A DNA stretch of 64,000 nt from CAUPWF01 sp036656615 (GCA_036656615.1 JAVXHY010000006.1:1-64000); one strand, 5' to 3'. Positions 1-8,914 are shown, counted from the first letter of the stretch. Notes: a model not told the origin generated them from the letters alone. Translations and numbers: made by a program.

Positions 1-23
1 AGTAATTAAAAAAGGAGGAATTT

Positions 24-392
24 ATGAAGACTCTTGAAGAATTAAAAGAAATTAGAGAGAAAATGAAAGGTCAGGTCGGAGTACGTGACGAAGAGGCAAC
101 TCAGACTCGGGTGATTGTCGGCATGGCTACGTGTGGTATTGCAAGTGGAGCAAGACCAGTTCTAACGGCTTTATCGGATGCGGTACAGGAACATAATATG
201 TCAAATGTGAATGTAACATCTACAGGATGCATTGGATTGTGTCAATATGAGCCAATTGTAGAAGTATTAGAACCCGGAAAAGACAAGGTAACTTATGTAA
301 AGATGAATCCGGAAAAAGCAATGGAGGTATTTCGACTTCATTTACAAAACGGTCAGGTAGTTGTTAAGTATACATTAGGGGCTAACCAATAA
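24..392 (+). CDS. Small 2Fe-2S thioredoxin-like ferredoxin subunit of bifurcating hydrogenase operon
   Basis: This 122-residue protein belongs to the thioredoxin-like 2Fe-2S ferredoxin family related to NuoE and HydC. It has two cysteine segments, TCGIASG near residue 37 and TGCIGLC near residue 73, which fit the four cluster ligands. It is shorter than a full NuoE/HydC protein (about 160 residues) and lacks the usual N-terminal helical part. A strong AAAGGAGG site ends about 8 bases before the ATG. It sits 19 bases upstream of hydB and is clearly co-transcribed with it. In related clostridia a full HydC and an ATPase-like kinase gene commonly precede this small ferredoxin, so the window probably begins mid-operon; that is inference. 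It likely passes electrons within or near the hydrogenase complex. Confidence 0.85.
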   Translation: MKTLEELKEIREKMKGQVGVRDEEATQTRVIVGMATCGIASGARPVLTALSDAVQEHNMSNVNVTSTGCIGLCQYEPIVEVLEPGKDKVTYVKMNPEKAMEVFRLHLQNGQVVVKYTLGANQ

Positions 393-411
393 AGAAAAGG
401 AGGGACAGTTT

Positions 412-2199
412 ATGTATCGTTCACACGTTTTGGTTTGTGGTGGAACAGGATGTACTTCCTCAGGCAGCCAGAAAATCAGAGAAAAATTAGAAGCAGAAAT
501 CAAAAAGAATGGTTTAGAAAATGAAGTAGGGGTAGTTAAGACAGGATGTTTTGGCCTTTGTGCATTAGGTGCTATTATGATTGTATATCCGGAGGGTTCC
601 TTCTATTCTATGGTCAAAGAAGAAGATATTCCTGAGATTGTATCAGAACACCTGCTAAAAGGCAGGGTCGTAAAACGTTTATTATATGATGAGACAACCA
701 AAGGGGAAGATGTGCTTCCGCTTCAAGAGACCAAGTTCTATAAGAAACAAAAAAGAATTGCTCTTCGTAACTGTGGGGTTATCAATCCGGAAAATATTGA
801 AGAATATATAGGAACAAGAGGATATGAAGCCTTAGGAACTGTTTTAACAGAGAAGAAGCCAGAAGAAGTCATTCAGATTTTATTAGATAGTGGACTTCGA
901 GGACGTGGTGGGGCAGGATTTCCTACTGGATTGAAATGGAAATTTGCAGCAGGTAATGCAGCAGATCAAAAGTATGTATGCTGTAATGCAGATGAAGGTG
1001 ATCCAGGTGCATTTATGGACCGTTCTGTACTAGAAGGTGACCCTCATGTTGTATTAGAAGCAATGGCAATTGCCGGTTATGCTATCGGTGCTTCTCAAGG
1101 TTATATCTACGTACGTGCAGAGTATCCAATTGCAGTAGAACGTTTACATATAGCGATTGGACAGGCAAGAGAATATGGCATGTTAGGTAAAGATATCTTT
1201 GGTTCAGGGTTTGATTTTGATATTGAGTTACGCTTAGGTGCAGGAGCTTTTGTATGTGGCGAGGAAACAGGTCTTATGACTTCTATTGAAGGTAATCGAG
1301 GAGAACCAAGACCGAGACCACCATTCCCAGCATTGAAAGGATTGTTCCAAAAACCGACCATTCTCAATAATGTTGAAACCTTAGCGAATATTCCACAGAT
1401 TATTTTAAATGGATCAGAATGGTTTGCTTCTGTAGGAACAGAAAAATCCAAAGGTACGAAAGTATTTGCTCTTGGTGGTAAGATCAACAATACCGGATTA
1501 GTAGAGATTCCAATGGGAACCACGTTACGTGAAATCGTGGAAGAAATCGGTGGTGGTATACCAAATGGCAAGAAATTTAAAGCAGCACAGACTGGAGGAC
1601 CGTCCGGTGGATGTATTTCTACAGAGAATTTAGATGTTCCAATTGATTATGACAATCTAGTTGCTATTGGTTCTATGATGGGATCTGGTGGATTGATTGT
1701 TATGGATGAAGACAATTGTATGGTAGATATTGCTAAATTCTTCCTAGAGTTTACCGTCGAAGAGTCTTGTGGTAAATGTACTCCTTGTCGTGTGGGAACC
1801 AGACGTATGGCAGAGATTCTTGATAAAATCACTAAAGGTCAGGCAACCATGGAAGATTTGGATAAATTAGAGAAACTATGTTATCATGTAAAAACCAACT
1901 CACTTTGTGCCCTTGGTCAGACGGCTCCAAATCCAGTTCTATCTACATTGCGTTATTTTAGAGATGAATATGTAGCTCATATTGTTGATAAGAAATGTCC
2001 GGCTGGAGTATGTAAAGCATTACTTCAATACAAGATTGATGCAGACAAGTGTAAAGGCTGTACCTTGTGTGCAAGAACTTGTCCGGCAGATGCAATTGTG
2101 GGTAATGTAAAAGAACCACATATGATTCAGGCTGATAAATGTATTAAATGTGGTGCTTGTATGGAAAAATGTCGATTTGGCGCTATTTACAAAGAGTAA
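412..2199 (+). CDS. hydB: Electron-bifurcating [FeFe] hydrogenase, NADH/FMN-binding subunit HydB (NuoF-like)
   Basis: The 595-residue protein has the HydB layout. An N-terminal 2Fe-2S thioredoxin-like domain carries C9, C14, C46 and C50. A NuoF core follows with the glycine-rich NADH/FMN motif GRGGAGFPTG near residue 164, CNADEGDPGAF, and the 4Fe-4S motif SCGKCTPCR near residue 451. The C-terminus is a two-cluster ferredoxin domain (CKGCTLCARTC and CIKCGACMEKC, about residues 538-595). In HydABC complexes this subunit exchanges electrons with NAD(H) at FMN and is where NADH and ferredoxin electrons meet. It lies between the small ferredoxin gene and hydA, with a GGAGG site before its ATG. Length and domain order match the family, and nothing is missing. 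Confidence 0.93.
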   Translation: MYRSHVLVCGGTGCTSSGSQKIREKLEAEIKKNGLENEVGVVKTGCFGLCALGAIMIVYPEGSFYSMVKEEDIPEIVSEHLLKGRVVKRLLYDETTKGEDVLPLQETKFYKKQKRIALRNCGVINPENIEEYIGTRGYEALGTVLTEKKPEEVIQILLDSGLRGRGGAGFPTGLKWKFAAGNAADQKYVCCNADEGDPGAFMDRSVLEGDPHVVLEAMAIAGYAIGASQGYIYVRAEYPIAVERLHIAIGQAREYGMLGKDIFGSGFDFDIELRLGAGAFVCGEETGLMTSIEGNRGEPRPRPPFPALKGLFQKPTILNNVETLANIPQIILNGSEWFASVGTEKSKGTKVFALGGKINNTGLVEIPMGTTLREIVEEIGGGIPNGKKFKAAQTGGPSGGCISTENLDVPIDYDNLVAIGSMMGSGGLIVMDEDNCMVDIAKFFLEFTVEESCGKCTPCRVGTRRMAEILDKITKGQATMEDLDKLEKLCYHVKTNSLCALGQTAPNPVLSTLRYFRDEYVAHIVDKKCPAGVCKALLQYKIDADKCKGCTLCARTCPADAIVGNVKEPHMIQADKCIKCGACMEKCRFGAIYKE

Positions 2200-2216
2200 T
2201 GGAGGAGATGGAGAAT

Positions 2217-3959
2217 ATGGGAAATATAAATCTTAAAATCAATGGCATGGATGTATCTGCACCTGCGGGGTCTACGATATTAGAAGCAGCTCACATGGCA
2301 GGCATCAGAATACCTACCCTCTGTTTCTTGAAGGAAATCAATGAGATTGGGGCATGCCGTATTTGTATTGTAGAGGTGAAAGGTGGAAAGTCTCTTGTAG
2401 CTTCCTGCGTATATCCAATTAATGAAGGCATGGAAGTATTTACCAACACACCGGCGATATTAGAATCTAGAAGAAAAACATTACAGTTAATCCTTTCTAC
2501 ACATGATCGCAAATGTTTATCTTGTGTAAGAAGTGGGAATTGTGAACTTCAGCAATTATGTAAAGAATTGGGAGTCGCAGATGAAAGTTATTTTGATGGT
2601 GAAAGAAATCATTATGAAATAGATGATTCAGCCGCTCATATGATTCGTGATAACAATAAGTGTATCTTATGCAGACGTTGTTCTGCTGTTTGCGAAAAGG
2701 TACAAGGAGTTGGTGTAATTGGACCAAATAATCGTGGGTTTAAGACGGTGCTTGGATCTCCATTTGAAATGGGATTAGGGGAAACCAGCTGTGTATCTTG
2801 TGGACAGTGTATTGCAGTTTGTCCTACCGGAGCATTATCAGAAAAAGATTATACCAATCAAGTATTGGATGCAATCGCTGATCCAACTAAACATGTAGTA
2901 GTTCAAACAGCACCGTCTGTTCGAGCAGGCTTAGGAGAAGAATTTGGATATCCAATTGGAACAGATGTAGAAGGTAAGATGGCGGCAGCTCTTAGAAGAT
3001 TGGGATTTGATAAGGTATTTGATACCGATTTCAGTGCAGATCTAACAATTATGGAGGAAGCAACAGAGTTCTTGGATCGTGTACAAAATGGTGGTGTATT
3101 GCCAATGATTACATCTTGCTCACCGGGTTGGATTAAGTTCTGCGAACATTATTTCCCAGAATTTACAGAGAACCTATCAAGCTGTAAGTCACCACAGCAG
3201 ATGTTTGGAGCAATTACAAAGACCTATTATGCACAAAAGATGGGTATTGATCCTAAGGACATTGTGTGTGTAAGTGTTATGCCATGTACTGCTAAGAAGT
3301 TTGAAATCGGACGTGCAGATCAAAGTGCAGCCGGAGTTCCAGATGTGGATATTGCAATTACAACAAGAGAATTGGCACGTTTAATTAAACGTACTGGTAT
3401 TGATTTTGTGAATCTGCCAGAGGAAGGATTTGATGATCCACTTGGTGAATCTACAGGAGCTGCAGTTATTTTTGGAGCAACAGGCGGAGTTATGGAAGCA
3501 GCACTTCGTACAGCAGTAGAAACATTGACTGGAGAAGCATTAGCCGATTTGGATTTTATGGATGTACGTGGAACCCAGGGAATTAAAGAAGCAACTTATT
3601 CGGTAGCAGGCTTAGATGTAAAGGTAGCCGTTGCGTCCGGACTTGGAAATGCAAGAGAATTATTAAATCGTGTAAAATCTGGAGAAGCTAATTATCATTT
3701 CATTGAAGTAATGGCATGTCCAGGCGGCTGTGTAAATGGTGGTGGTCAGCCACAGGTACCGGCAGAGGTGAGAAATTTCACAGATGTACGTGCATTACGT
3801 GCAAAAGCATTGTATAGCAATGATGCAAATAAAGCGATTCGTAAATCTCACGAGAATCCTTCTATCAAGAAATTATATGAAGAGTTCTTAGAGAAACCAG
3901 GAAGTCATAAAGCACATGAAGTATTACATACATCTTATGTAAAGAGAACAATCAATTAA
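2217..3959 (+). CDS. hydA: [FeFe] hydrogenase catalytic subunit HydA (bifurcating type)
   Basis: This is a 580-residue multi-cluster hydrogenase. A NuoG-like N-terminus has a 2Fe-2S cluster (C36, C47, C50, C64), then a His-Cys3 4Fe-4S site (H96, C100, C103, C109) and two ferredoxin clusters (from C149 and from C192). The H-cluster domain has L1 TSCSPGW (C301), L2 PCTAKK (C357) and L3 MACPGGC (C501, C505), followed by the small-subunit-like C-terminus. The start at 2217 is chosen because GGAGGAG at 2201-2207 is well spaced from it; the reading frame is open further upstream but the start at 2148 would lie inside hydB. L1 has Ser after the first Cys where classical enzymes have Cys-Cys. The enzyme evolves H2 from NADH and reduced ferredoxin. 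A terminator follows. Confidence 0.93.
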   Translation: MGNINLKINGMDVSAPAGSTILEAAHMAGIRIPTLCFLKEINEIGACRICIVEVKGGKSLVASCVYPINEGMEVFTNTPAILESRRKTLQLILSTHDRKCLSCVRSGNCELQQLCKELGVADESYFDGERNHYEIDDSAAHMIRDNNKCILCRRCSAVCEKVQGVGVIGPNNRGFKTVLGSPFEMGLGETSCVSCGQCIAVCPTGALSEKDYTNQVLDAIADPTKHVVVQTAPSVRAGLGEEFGYPIGTDVEGKMAAALRRLGFDKVFDTDFSADLTIMEEATEFLDRVQNGGVLPMITSCSPGWIKFCEHYFPEFTENLSSCKSPQQMFGAITKTYYAQKMGIDPKDIVCVSVMPCTAKKFEIGRADQSAAGVPDVDIAITTRELARLIKRTGIDFVNLPEEGFDDPLGESTGAAVIFGATGGVMEAALRTAVETLTGEALADLDFMDVRGTQGIKEATYSVAGLDVKVAVASGLGNARELLNRVKSGEANYHFIEVMACPGGCVNGGGQPQVPAEVRNFTDVRALRAKALYSNDANKAIRKSHENPSIKKLYEEFLEKPGSHKAHEVLHTSYVKRTIN

Positions 3960-3972
3960 TTATAATGTAGAA

Positions 3973-4022
3973 GCAGCTTTCCAACTTGATTTTGATCAAT
4001 GATGGAAAGCTGTTTTTTTTTG
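3973..4022 (+). terminator. Intrinsic terminator after hydA
   Basis: A perfect 10-base-pair stem (CAGCTTTCCA at 3974-3983 with TGGAAAGCTG at 4003-4012) is followed by a run of nine or ten T. It closes the hydrogenase operon and separates it from the HydS unit. Confidence 0.92.
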
Positions 4023-4058
4023 GTTCTAATTAAAAACATTCTTTCGGGGAAATAGAGA

Positions 4059-4087
4059 TTGTTATTCAATTTTATATCAAGTATAAT
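4059..4087 (+). promoter_or_regulatory. Sigma-A promoter of the HydS/phosphatase unit
   Basis: TTGTTA at 4059-4064 and TATAAT at 4082-4087 are separated by 17 bases. The site lies between the hydA terminator and the first gene of the unit, so this module is transcribed independently of hydBA. Confidence 0.75.
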
Positions 4088-4143
4088 ACAATTACATTGA
4101 GGTAAAGAACGGTAAGTATTATAAATATGAAAGGACTTTTATC

Positions 4144-4389
4144 ATGAAAATAGAAATCTGTATTGGTAGTTCTTGTCATTTAAGAGGGTCACAGGCAGTA
4201 ATCAAGAAATTAGATTTATTATGTAAGGAATATGAACTAGGTAAGACGATTCAACTGTGTGGTTCTTTTTGTATGGGTGCATGTCAGAATGGCGTGAGTG
4301 TAAGATTGGACGGAATCGATGTTTATCATGTGTTACCAGAAGAGGTGGAGAAGTTTTTCAAAGAAGAAGTGTTAAGGAGGCTTAACTAG
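4144..4389 (+). CDS. Small thioredoxin-like 2Fe-2S ferredoxin of the HydS unit
   Basis: An 81-residue protein consisting only of the thioredoxin-like 2Fe-2S ferredoxin fold. It has IGSSCHLRG near the N-terminus and CGSFCMGAC around residues 39-47, which give four or more candidate cluster ligands. AAAGGA lies about 7 bases before the ATG. Its stop is directly followed by the ATG of the HydS-like gene at 4390, so translation is probably coupled. It is a likely electron donor or acceptor for the HydS partner. Close relatives are found beside HydS/Hfs-type hydrogenases; the exact role is inferred from context. Confidence 0.8.
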   Translation: MKIEICIGSSCHLRGSQAVIKKLDLLCKEYELGKTIQLCGSFCMGACQNGVSVRLDGIDVYHVLPEEVEKFFKEEVLRRLN

Positions 4390-6102
4390 ATGAAGGTAAT
4401 AGATTTTCAAGATGCAAGCTGCAGACATTGTTATAAATGTGTGAGATATTGTGTGGTGAAAGCCATTACAGTTAAAAATGAGCAGGCTCATATATTAGAA
4501 AATAACTGCATTCATTGTGGGCGGTGCCTAGAGGTATGTCCACAAAATGCAAAGAAATTCGCCAGTGATTTGAAACGTGTACAGGAATATTTAAAGCAAG
4601 GATTTCGGACTATTATTTCTATTGCACCATCTTATCTGGGGGTTTTGGAATATGAGAAACCGGGACAAGTAGTGGATGCACTATTAAAACTTGGTTTTTT
4701 CGAGGTCCGTGAAACGGCAGAAGGGGCCAGTCTGATTACAAAGGAGTATAGCAAGATTGTACAGGAAGGAAAACAGAAAAATATTATTACAACTTGTTGT
4801 CCTAGTATGAATGATTTAGTTGAGAAATATTATCCAGATCTAGTGAATATGATGGCACCAGTAGTGTCACCAATGATTGCTCATGGACGTTATATCAAAG
4901 CGTTGTATGGAACGGATGTAAAGGTGGTTTTTTTGGGTCCTTGTATTGCGAAAAAACAGGAAGCAATTGGTGATGATCGAGTAGTAGGAGCAATTGATGC
5001 TATTCTGACTTTTGAAGAATTGGCGGGCTGGATGGAGTCGGAAGGTATACAACTGTCTCGATGTGCAGAAAAGCCTATGGGAAATGACAACCCAAACATT
5101 AATCGGTTGTATCCAATTAGTGGGGGTATCATTAATTCTGTTTTGGCATTTCAAAAGGAGGATCCTTATCACAAGGTATATGTAGAAGGAGTCAAGGCCT
5201 GTATGGAAATGCTGGAAAGCATTCGCAAAGGTGAAATTGAGCATTGTTTTATTGAAGCAAATGTCTGTGCAGGAGGATGCATCAAAGGCCCAGCATCTGG
5301 AAAGTGGAATAAATCTTTTGTAAAGGCGAAAGTGGATGTAGAACAACAAGTGACTCATACTCCAGCAGATAAAATTATCCCAGCAGATTCATTGAATCTA
5401 CATAAAACATTTGTGGATGCAAATGTAAAAGAAGAGATGCCAACAGAAGAACAGATTCGTGAAATTCTAAAATCTACAGGGAAATATTCTAAGGCGGACG
5501 AGTTGAATTGTGGTGCATGTGGTTACTCTACGTGCAGAGCAAAAGCTATTGCCGTATTTCAGGATAAAGCTCAAATATCTATGTGTTTGCCCTATGCATT
5601 AACCAGGGCAGAATCTATGTCTAATGTTGTCATGGATGTAACTCCGAATATGATATTTATTGTAGACCAAAATATGCGTATTCTGGAGTGCAATAAAAAG
5701 GCACAGCATTTATTGGGAATAAGCAGGGAAGAGGCACTAGAGCATTACATATTTGAATACGTTCATAGTGGAGATTTAGAGCAAGTCTTAAGAACAAAGG
5801 AATCTATTATACACAAAAAGACAAAAATAGAACAGATCTCGATGAAAGTAGAAGAAAATATTATATATATTGAAGACATAGAATCTGTTTTAGTTATTTA
5901 TGAAGATGTGACAAAAGAAGAACAGGCAAAATTGAAGCATTATAATCTGAAAATGGAAACAGTGGAAATGGCACAGAAGGTTATAGATAAGCAGATGATG
6001 GTGGCACAAGAAATTGCGGGGCTTTTGGGTGAAACAACGGCAGAGACGAAAGTCACCTTATCAAAACTTCGAGATTCCATTCTCTTTGAAGAGGAGGGGT
6101 AG
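4390..6102 (+). CDS. hydS: HydS-type (putatively sensory) [FeFe] hydrogenase with FeS and PAS domains
   Basis: The 570-residue protein starts with two 4Fe-4S ferredoxin motifs (CRHCYKCVRYC and CIHCGRCLEVC, residues 11-50). The H-cluster domain follows, with L1 TTCCPSM (C136, C137), L2 GPCIAKK (C185) and L3 NVCAGGC (C293, C297), so all H-cluster ligands appear present. Next comes an extra 4Fe-4S module (C374, C377, C382, C399), a PAS domain (about 410-515) and a helical C-terminus. This order fits the group C (HydS) hydrogenases thought to sense H2 or redox state and signal through their C-terminal domain. The phosphatase immediately downstream matches the phosphatase-linked subtype. A catalytic Hfs-like role is the alternative. 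The signalling function is inferred from domains and neighbours. Confidence 0.85.
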   Translation: MKVIDFQDASCRHCYKCVRYCVVKAITVKNEQAHILENNCIHCGRCLEVCPQNAKKFASDLKRVQEYLKQGFRTIISIAPSYLGVLEYEKPGQVVDALLKLGFFEVRETAEGASLITKEYSKIVQEGKQKNIITTCCPSMNDLVEKYYPDLVNMMAPVVSPMIAHGRYIKALYGTDVKVVFLGPCIAKKQEAIGDDRVVGAIDAILTFEELAGWMESEGIQLSRCAEKPMGNDNPNINRLYPISGGIINSVLAFQKEDPYHKVYVEGVKACMEMLESIRKGEIEHCFIEANVCAGGCIKGPASGKWNKSFVKAKVDVEQQVTHTPADKIIPADSLNLHKTFVDANVKEEMPTEEQIREILKSTGKYSKADELNCGACGYSTCRAKAIAVFQDKAQISMCLPYALTRAESMSNVVMDVTPNMIFIVDQNMRILECNKKAQHLLGISREEALEHYIFEYVHSGDLEQVLRTKESIIHKKTKIEQISMKVEENIIYIEDIESVLVIYEDVTKEEQAKLKHYNLKMETVEMAQKVIDKQMMVAQEIAGLLGETTAETKVTLSKLRDSILFEEEG

Positions 6103-6104
6103 AC

Positions 6105-7277
6105 ATGAATGTCAGTGTAGATGTTGCCTGGAAAAGTTTAAATAAGCATCATGAGGAACTTTGTGGGGATAAAGTAGAAGTTCTAAAGACAGAAGATTCG
6201 GATATTTTAATCCTTGCCGATGGTATGGGAAGCGGAGTGAAGGCTAATATTCTGGCAACCCTTACTTCTAAAATTCTTGGTACCATGTTTTTAAATGGTG
6301 CACCCATTGAATCTTGTGTAGAGACAATTGCTAAAACATTACCAGTATGTAAGGTGAGAGAGATTGCCTATGCAACCTTTAGCATTTTACAGATTTTTCA
6401 TAATGGAGAAGCATATTTGGTAGAATTTGATAATCCAAGTTGTGTTTTTGTACGTCAGAAGAAAATCATGGATTATCCATATAATGAAAGAATCATTGAA
6501 GGCAAGAAAATCCGCGAGTACCGTTTTCACGTTGCATTAAATGATTGTTTTGTATTGATGAGTGATGGAGTGATTTATGCGGGCGTGGGTGAAATACTTA
6601 ATTTTGGCTGGACGTGGGAGAGCATGGCTGAGTATACCTTGAAATGTACAAATGAAACACTGTCAGCATCTAGGCTTGCTGTTATGTTAAGTCAGGCATG
6701 TGATGACTTATATGAACAAAAACCGGGGGATGACACAACCATTGCAGTTACCAGGGTGGTTGACCGTCGGGTCATCAATATTTTCACAGGGCCACCAAAG
6801 AATAAAGAAGATGATGAACGTATGCTGAGAGAATTCCTGAATATGGAAGGAAAAAAGATCGTTTCAGGAGGAACCAGTGCAAATATAGCAGCACGTATTT
6901 TAAGAAAAGAAATTATTACAACCCTAGATTATGATGATCCAACTGTACCACCTATGGCAACGATAGATGGACTGGATCTAGTGACAGAGGGTGTTCTGAC
7001 TTTAGGGAAGGCTTTGAAGCTTTTGAAAAGATATCAAAATGATGATTTTAATGTGGAATTTTTTGATGAATTAGATGGAAATAATGGAGCATCGAAGCTT
7101 GCAAAATTAATTATTGAAGAATGTACGGAATTAAATTTATTCGTAGGTACTGCTATGAACATTGCCCATACCAATTCCAACCTTCCTTTTGATTTAAGTG
7201 TTCGAATGAATCTAGTAGAACAGTTGCTTGATATTTCTAAGAAATTAGGGAAAAGAGTGAGTGTGAAATACTATTAA
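6105..7277 (+). CDS. PP2C/SpoIIE-family serine phosphatase linked to HydS
   Basis: The 390-residue protein has a SpoIIE/PP2C phosphatase domain in roughly residues 1-215, including the metal-binding DGMGSG near residue 40 and a later GDDTT motif. These are the aspartate-rich signatures of the family. The C-terminal 170 residues (starting near NIFTGPPKNKEDDE) form a separate region of unassigned function that recurs in HydS-linked phosphatases as far as I recall. Its ATG follows the hydS stop by two bases, with GAGGAGG just upstream inside hydS. It has no membrane segment, so it acts in the cytoplasm. The simplest reading is that HydS controls this phosphatase, which then dephosphorylates a regulator; the target is not visible in the window. 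Confidence 0.85.
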   Translation: MNVSVDVAWKSLNKHHEELCGDKVEVLKTEDSDILILADGMGSGVKANILATLTSKILGTMFLNGAPIESCVETIAKTLPVCKVREIAYATFSILQIFHNGEAYLVEFDNPSCVFVRQKKIMDYPYNERIIEGKKIREYRFHVALNDCFVLMSDGVIYAGVGEILNFGWTWESMAEYTLKCTNETLSASRLAVMLSQACDDLYEQKPGDDTTIAVTRVVDRRVINIFTGPPKNKEDDERMLREFLNMEGKKIVSGGTSANIAARILRKEIITTLDYDDPTVPPMATIDGLDLVTEGVLTLGKALKLLKRYQNDDFNVEFFDELDGNNGASKLAKLIIEECTELNLFVGTAMNIAHTNSNLPFDLSVRMNLVEQLLDISKKLGKRVSVKYY

Positions 7278-7298
7278 TGGTTGACAAGAGAATAAGAA

Positions 7299-7349
7299 AA
7301 GAGGCTGCCAATTTATGATTCTTTTATCATTAAAGTGGCAGTCTCTTTC
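7299..7349. terminator. Bidirectional terminator between convergent genes
   Basis: A stem made of AGAGGCTGCCA (7300-7310) and TGGCAGTCTCT (7336-7346, one G-T wobble), with A-rich and T-rich flanks on either side. It serves the phosphatase gene on + and the amidohydrolase on -. Confidence 0.85.
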
Positions 7350-7359
7350 TGAATAGTCA

Positions 7360-8634
7360 TTAGATGGTTTTATAAATATTATGATTGTGCTTTACAATTC
7401 GTCCTTTTTTCATGACAAAGGAACACTCTCTTAATGCGGTTGCATTCTGTACAGGATCTTCATCCCATGCCACGATATCTGCTTGCTTATTCTCTGCAAT
7501 TACACCCAAGTCAGGACGCTGACATATTTTCGCACTGTTTGAGGTAGCGATTTTTAATGCTTTAAATGGTGAAACTCCAGAACGCACCATGGTTTCAAAT
7601 TCTTTATGTACTGGAAGGGTTGGCTCTACTGCTCCCATATCCGTTCCATAACCAACTAAAATAGTATCATTTTCTATATGTTTAATTAAAGCAGTTCTGC
7701 TTTCTACTAGACGTGGATGCAAATCACAATATTTTTTTGCCATAAAGGAAGGCACCTTTGCTAATTCTTCTGGATCCATGAAATAACCTCTATCAAAGAA
7801 TGTCATAGTTGGAACCAGATATACATTCTTTTCCGCCATTAAATCATATATATCTGGTGTAATTAATGCGCCATGTTCGATGCCATCTACTCCCATCATA
7901 ATTGCTTTTTTAGCTGACCTTTCATTATAAATATGAGCAGTCACTTTCATACCGCAGTCATGAGCAGTTTCGATAATCACCTGTATTTCTGCATCTGTTA
8001 AATGCTGTTGATCCGGATGATCGCCTGGTGTGGCAAATCCCCCATCAATATGAATTTTAATAAAATCCACATGGTGTAGAAATTCAGTTCGAACCCATTG
8101 CCGAAAGAATTCCACCCCACTACCAATTGATGGCATAGTACAATTTTCTTGACTAATTGTATTGGATACAAACTGGCGGGTATCAAGGTGGGAACCAACG
8201 GATGCACCTGAATGGCCACATACTACAAATTCAGGGCCTTCTATGAACCCATCGCGAATGGCATCTCTTACATCTACAATTTCCCATCCGCGTTCTATTG
8301 AACAACAATCTCTAACCAGTGTAAAGCCTTTTTCTAATAATTTATTTAAATGGTATGTAACGCCTAACATAGAGTATAGTCTGGATTTATAAAGTTTCTC
8401 ATTTAAAATAGTGCCGACATTCTGGTTATTATAAGCAATATTGTGATTGTGAATTTCCATTAAACCAGGTGTTACTACTTTATCAGATAAATCTATTGTT
8501 TCTGCCTCTACATCCCATGTGGCAGAATCTCCAACCTTCATGATTTTTCCATCCTCTACAAGAATAGATGTTTTTTCAAAATATTTTTCCTGTTGTCCGT
8601 CAAATAATTTTCCACATTTTATAATTTTTTTCAT
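7360..8634 (-). CDS. Metal-dependent amidohydrolase (imidazolonepropionase/dipeptidase-like)
   Basis: This 424-residue cytoplasmic enzyme belongs to the amidohydrolase superfamily. The metal and catalytic residues are in order: HNH (H62, H64), K193 in FIKIHID, H234 in VTAHIY, H254 in GIEHG, and D332 in GYGTDMG. No signal peptide is visible. Such proteins hydrolyse cyclic amides, dipeptides or related C-N bonds; the substrate cannot be read from sequence. A good AGAAGGGTG site precedes the start. Its upstream region shares a roughly 100-base homologous segment with that of the MFS transporter at 10037, and a LysR gene lies between them, so the three likely form one regulon for uptake and hydrolysis of one compound. 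Confidence 0.85.
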   Translation of the reverse strand: MKKIIKCGKLFDGQQEKYFEKTSILVEDGKIMKVGDSATWDVEAETIDLSDKVVTPGLMEIHNHNIAYNNQNVGTILNEKLYKSRLYSMLGVTYHLNKLLEKGFTLVRDCCSIERGWEIVDVRDAIRDGFIEGPEFVVCGHSGASVGSHLDTRQFVSNTISQENCTMPSIGSGVEFFRQWVRTEFLHHVDFIKIHIDGGFATPGDHPDQQHLTDAEIQVIIETAHDCGMKVTAHIYNERSAKKAIMMGVDGIEHGALITPDIYDLMAEKNVYLVPTMTFFDRGYFMDPEELAKVPSFMAKKYCDLHPRLVESRTALIKHIENDTILVGYGTDMGAVEPTLPVHKEFETMVRSGVSPFKALKIATSNSAKICQRPDLGVIAENKQADIVAWDEDPVQNATALRECSFVMKKGRIVKHNHNIYKTI

Positions 8635-8692
8635 GATTTTTCACCCTTCTTCTTTCTTGTTCAATAGTTTTGATTTTTCAATGCAATAAAGC

Positions 8693-8778
8693 GAGGAGCG
8701 ACCTCTTTAGGCAAAGCTTATACCTACAGCTTAACTTCAAGTATAGTTTACCTTAATGCAATCAATGGGTGGTAATAT
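8693..8778 (-). promoter_or_regulatory. Shared control region, copy A (upstream of amidohydrolase)
   Basis: Read in the sense of the amidohydrolase, this segment has ATATTACCAC (8769-8778), then about 44 bases, then GGTAT, AAGCTTT, CCTA and finally AAAGAGGTCGCTCCTC (8693-8708). The same blocks in the same order and spacing occur upstream of the MFS gene. The last block contains the dyad GAGG-N5-CCTC. It lies 58 bases before the ATG. It may be a LysR-bound operator plus promoter, or a structured leader RNA. Confidence 0.7.
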
Positions 8779-8844
8779 ATATCGTTTATCTCAGATATAC
8801 GTAAAATATATAGTTAGATTTTTTCACCAAGCAGCTTTTAATAT

Positions 8845-8873
8845 TTGTTTTTTTCTTCTAGTCATTGTACAAT
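8845..8873 (+). promoter_or_regulatory. Promoter of the LysR gene
   Basis: TTGTTT at 8845-8850 and TACAAT at 8868-8873 are separated by 17 bases, 41 bases ahead of the start codon. The element is divergent from the amidohydrolase control region. Confidence 0.65.
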
Positions 8874-8914
8874 AAGTTTATATGAAATCTTAATGTTTTA
8901 GGAAAGGAGCATCT

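Noticed and set aside
1107..1571. Open reading frame antisense to hydB, and similar antisense frames such as 4867-5358, 22846-23277, 45462-45869 and 60330-60833
   Set aside because: They lie wholly inside strong genes on the other strand, lack ribosome binding sites and recognisable domains, and are explained by codon bias of the real gene.
2148..2216. Longer N-terminus for hydA starting at 2148
   Set aside because: It would overlap hydB by 52 bases and code for a low-quality sequence, while GGAGGAG is well placed for ATG 2217.
8085..8095. Possible tRNA T-arm sequence (TTCGAAC)
   Set aside because: It is inside the amidohydrolase coding region and no acceptor or anticodon arms surround it; no tRNA was found anywhere in the window.
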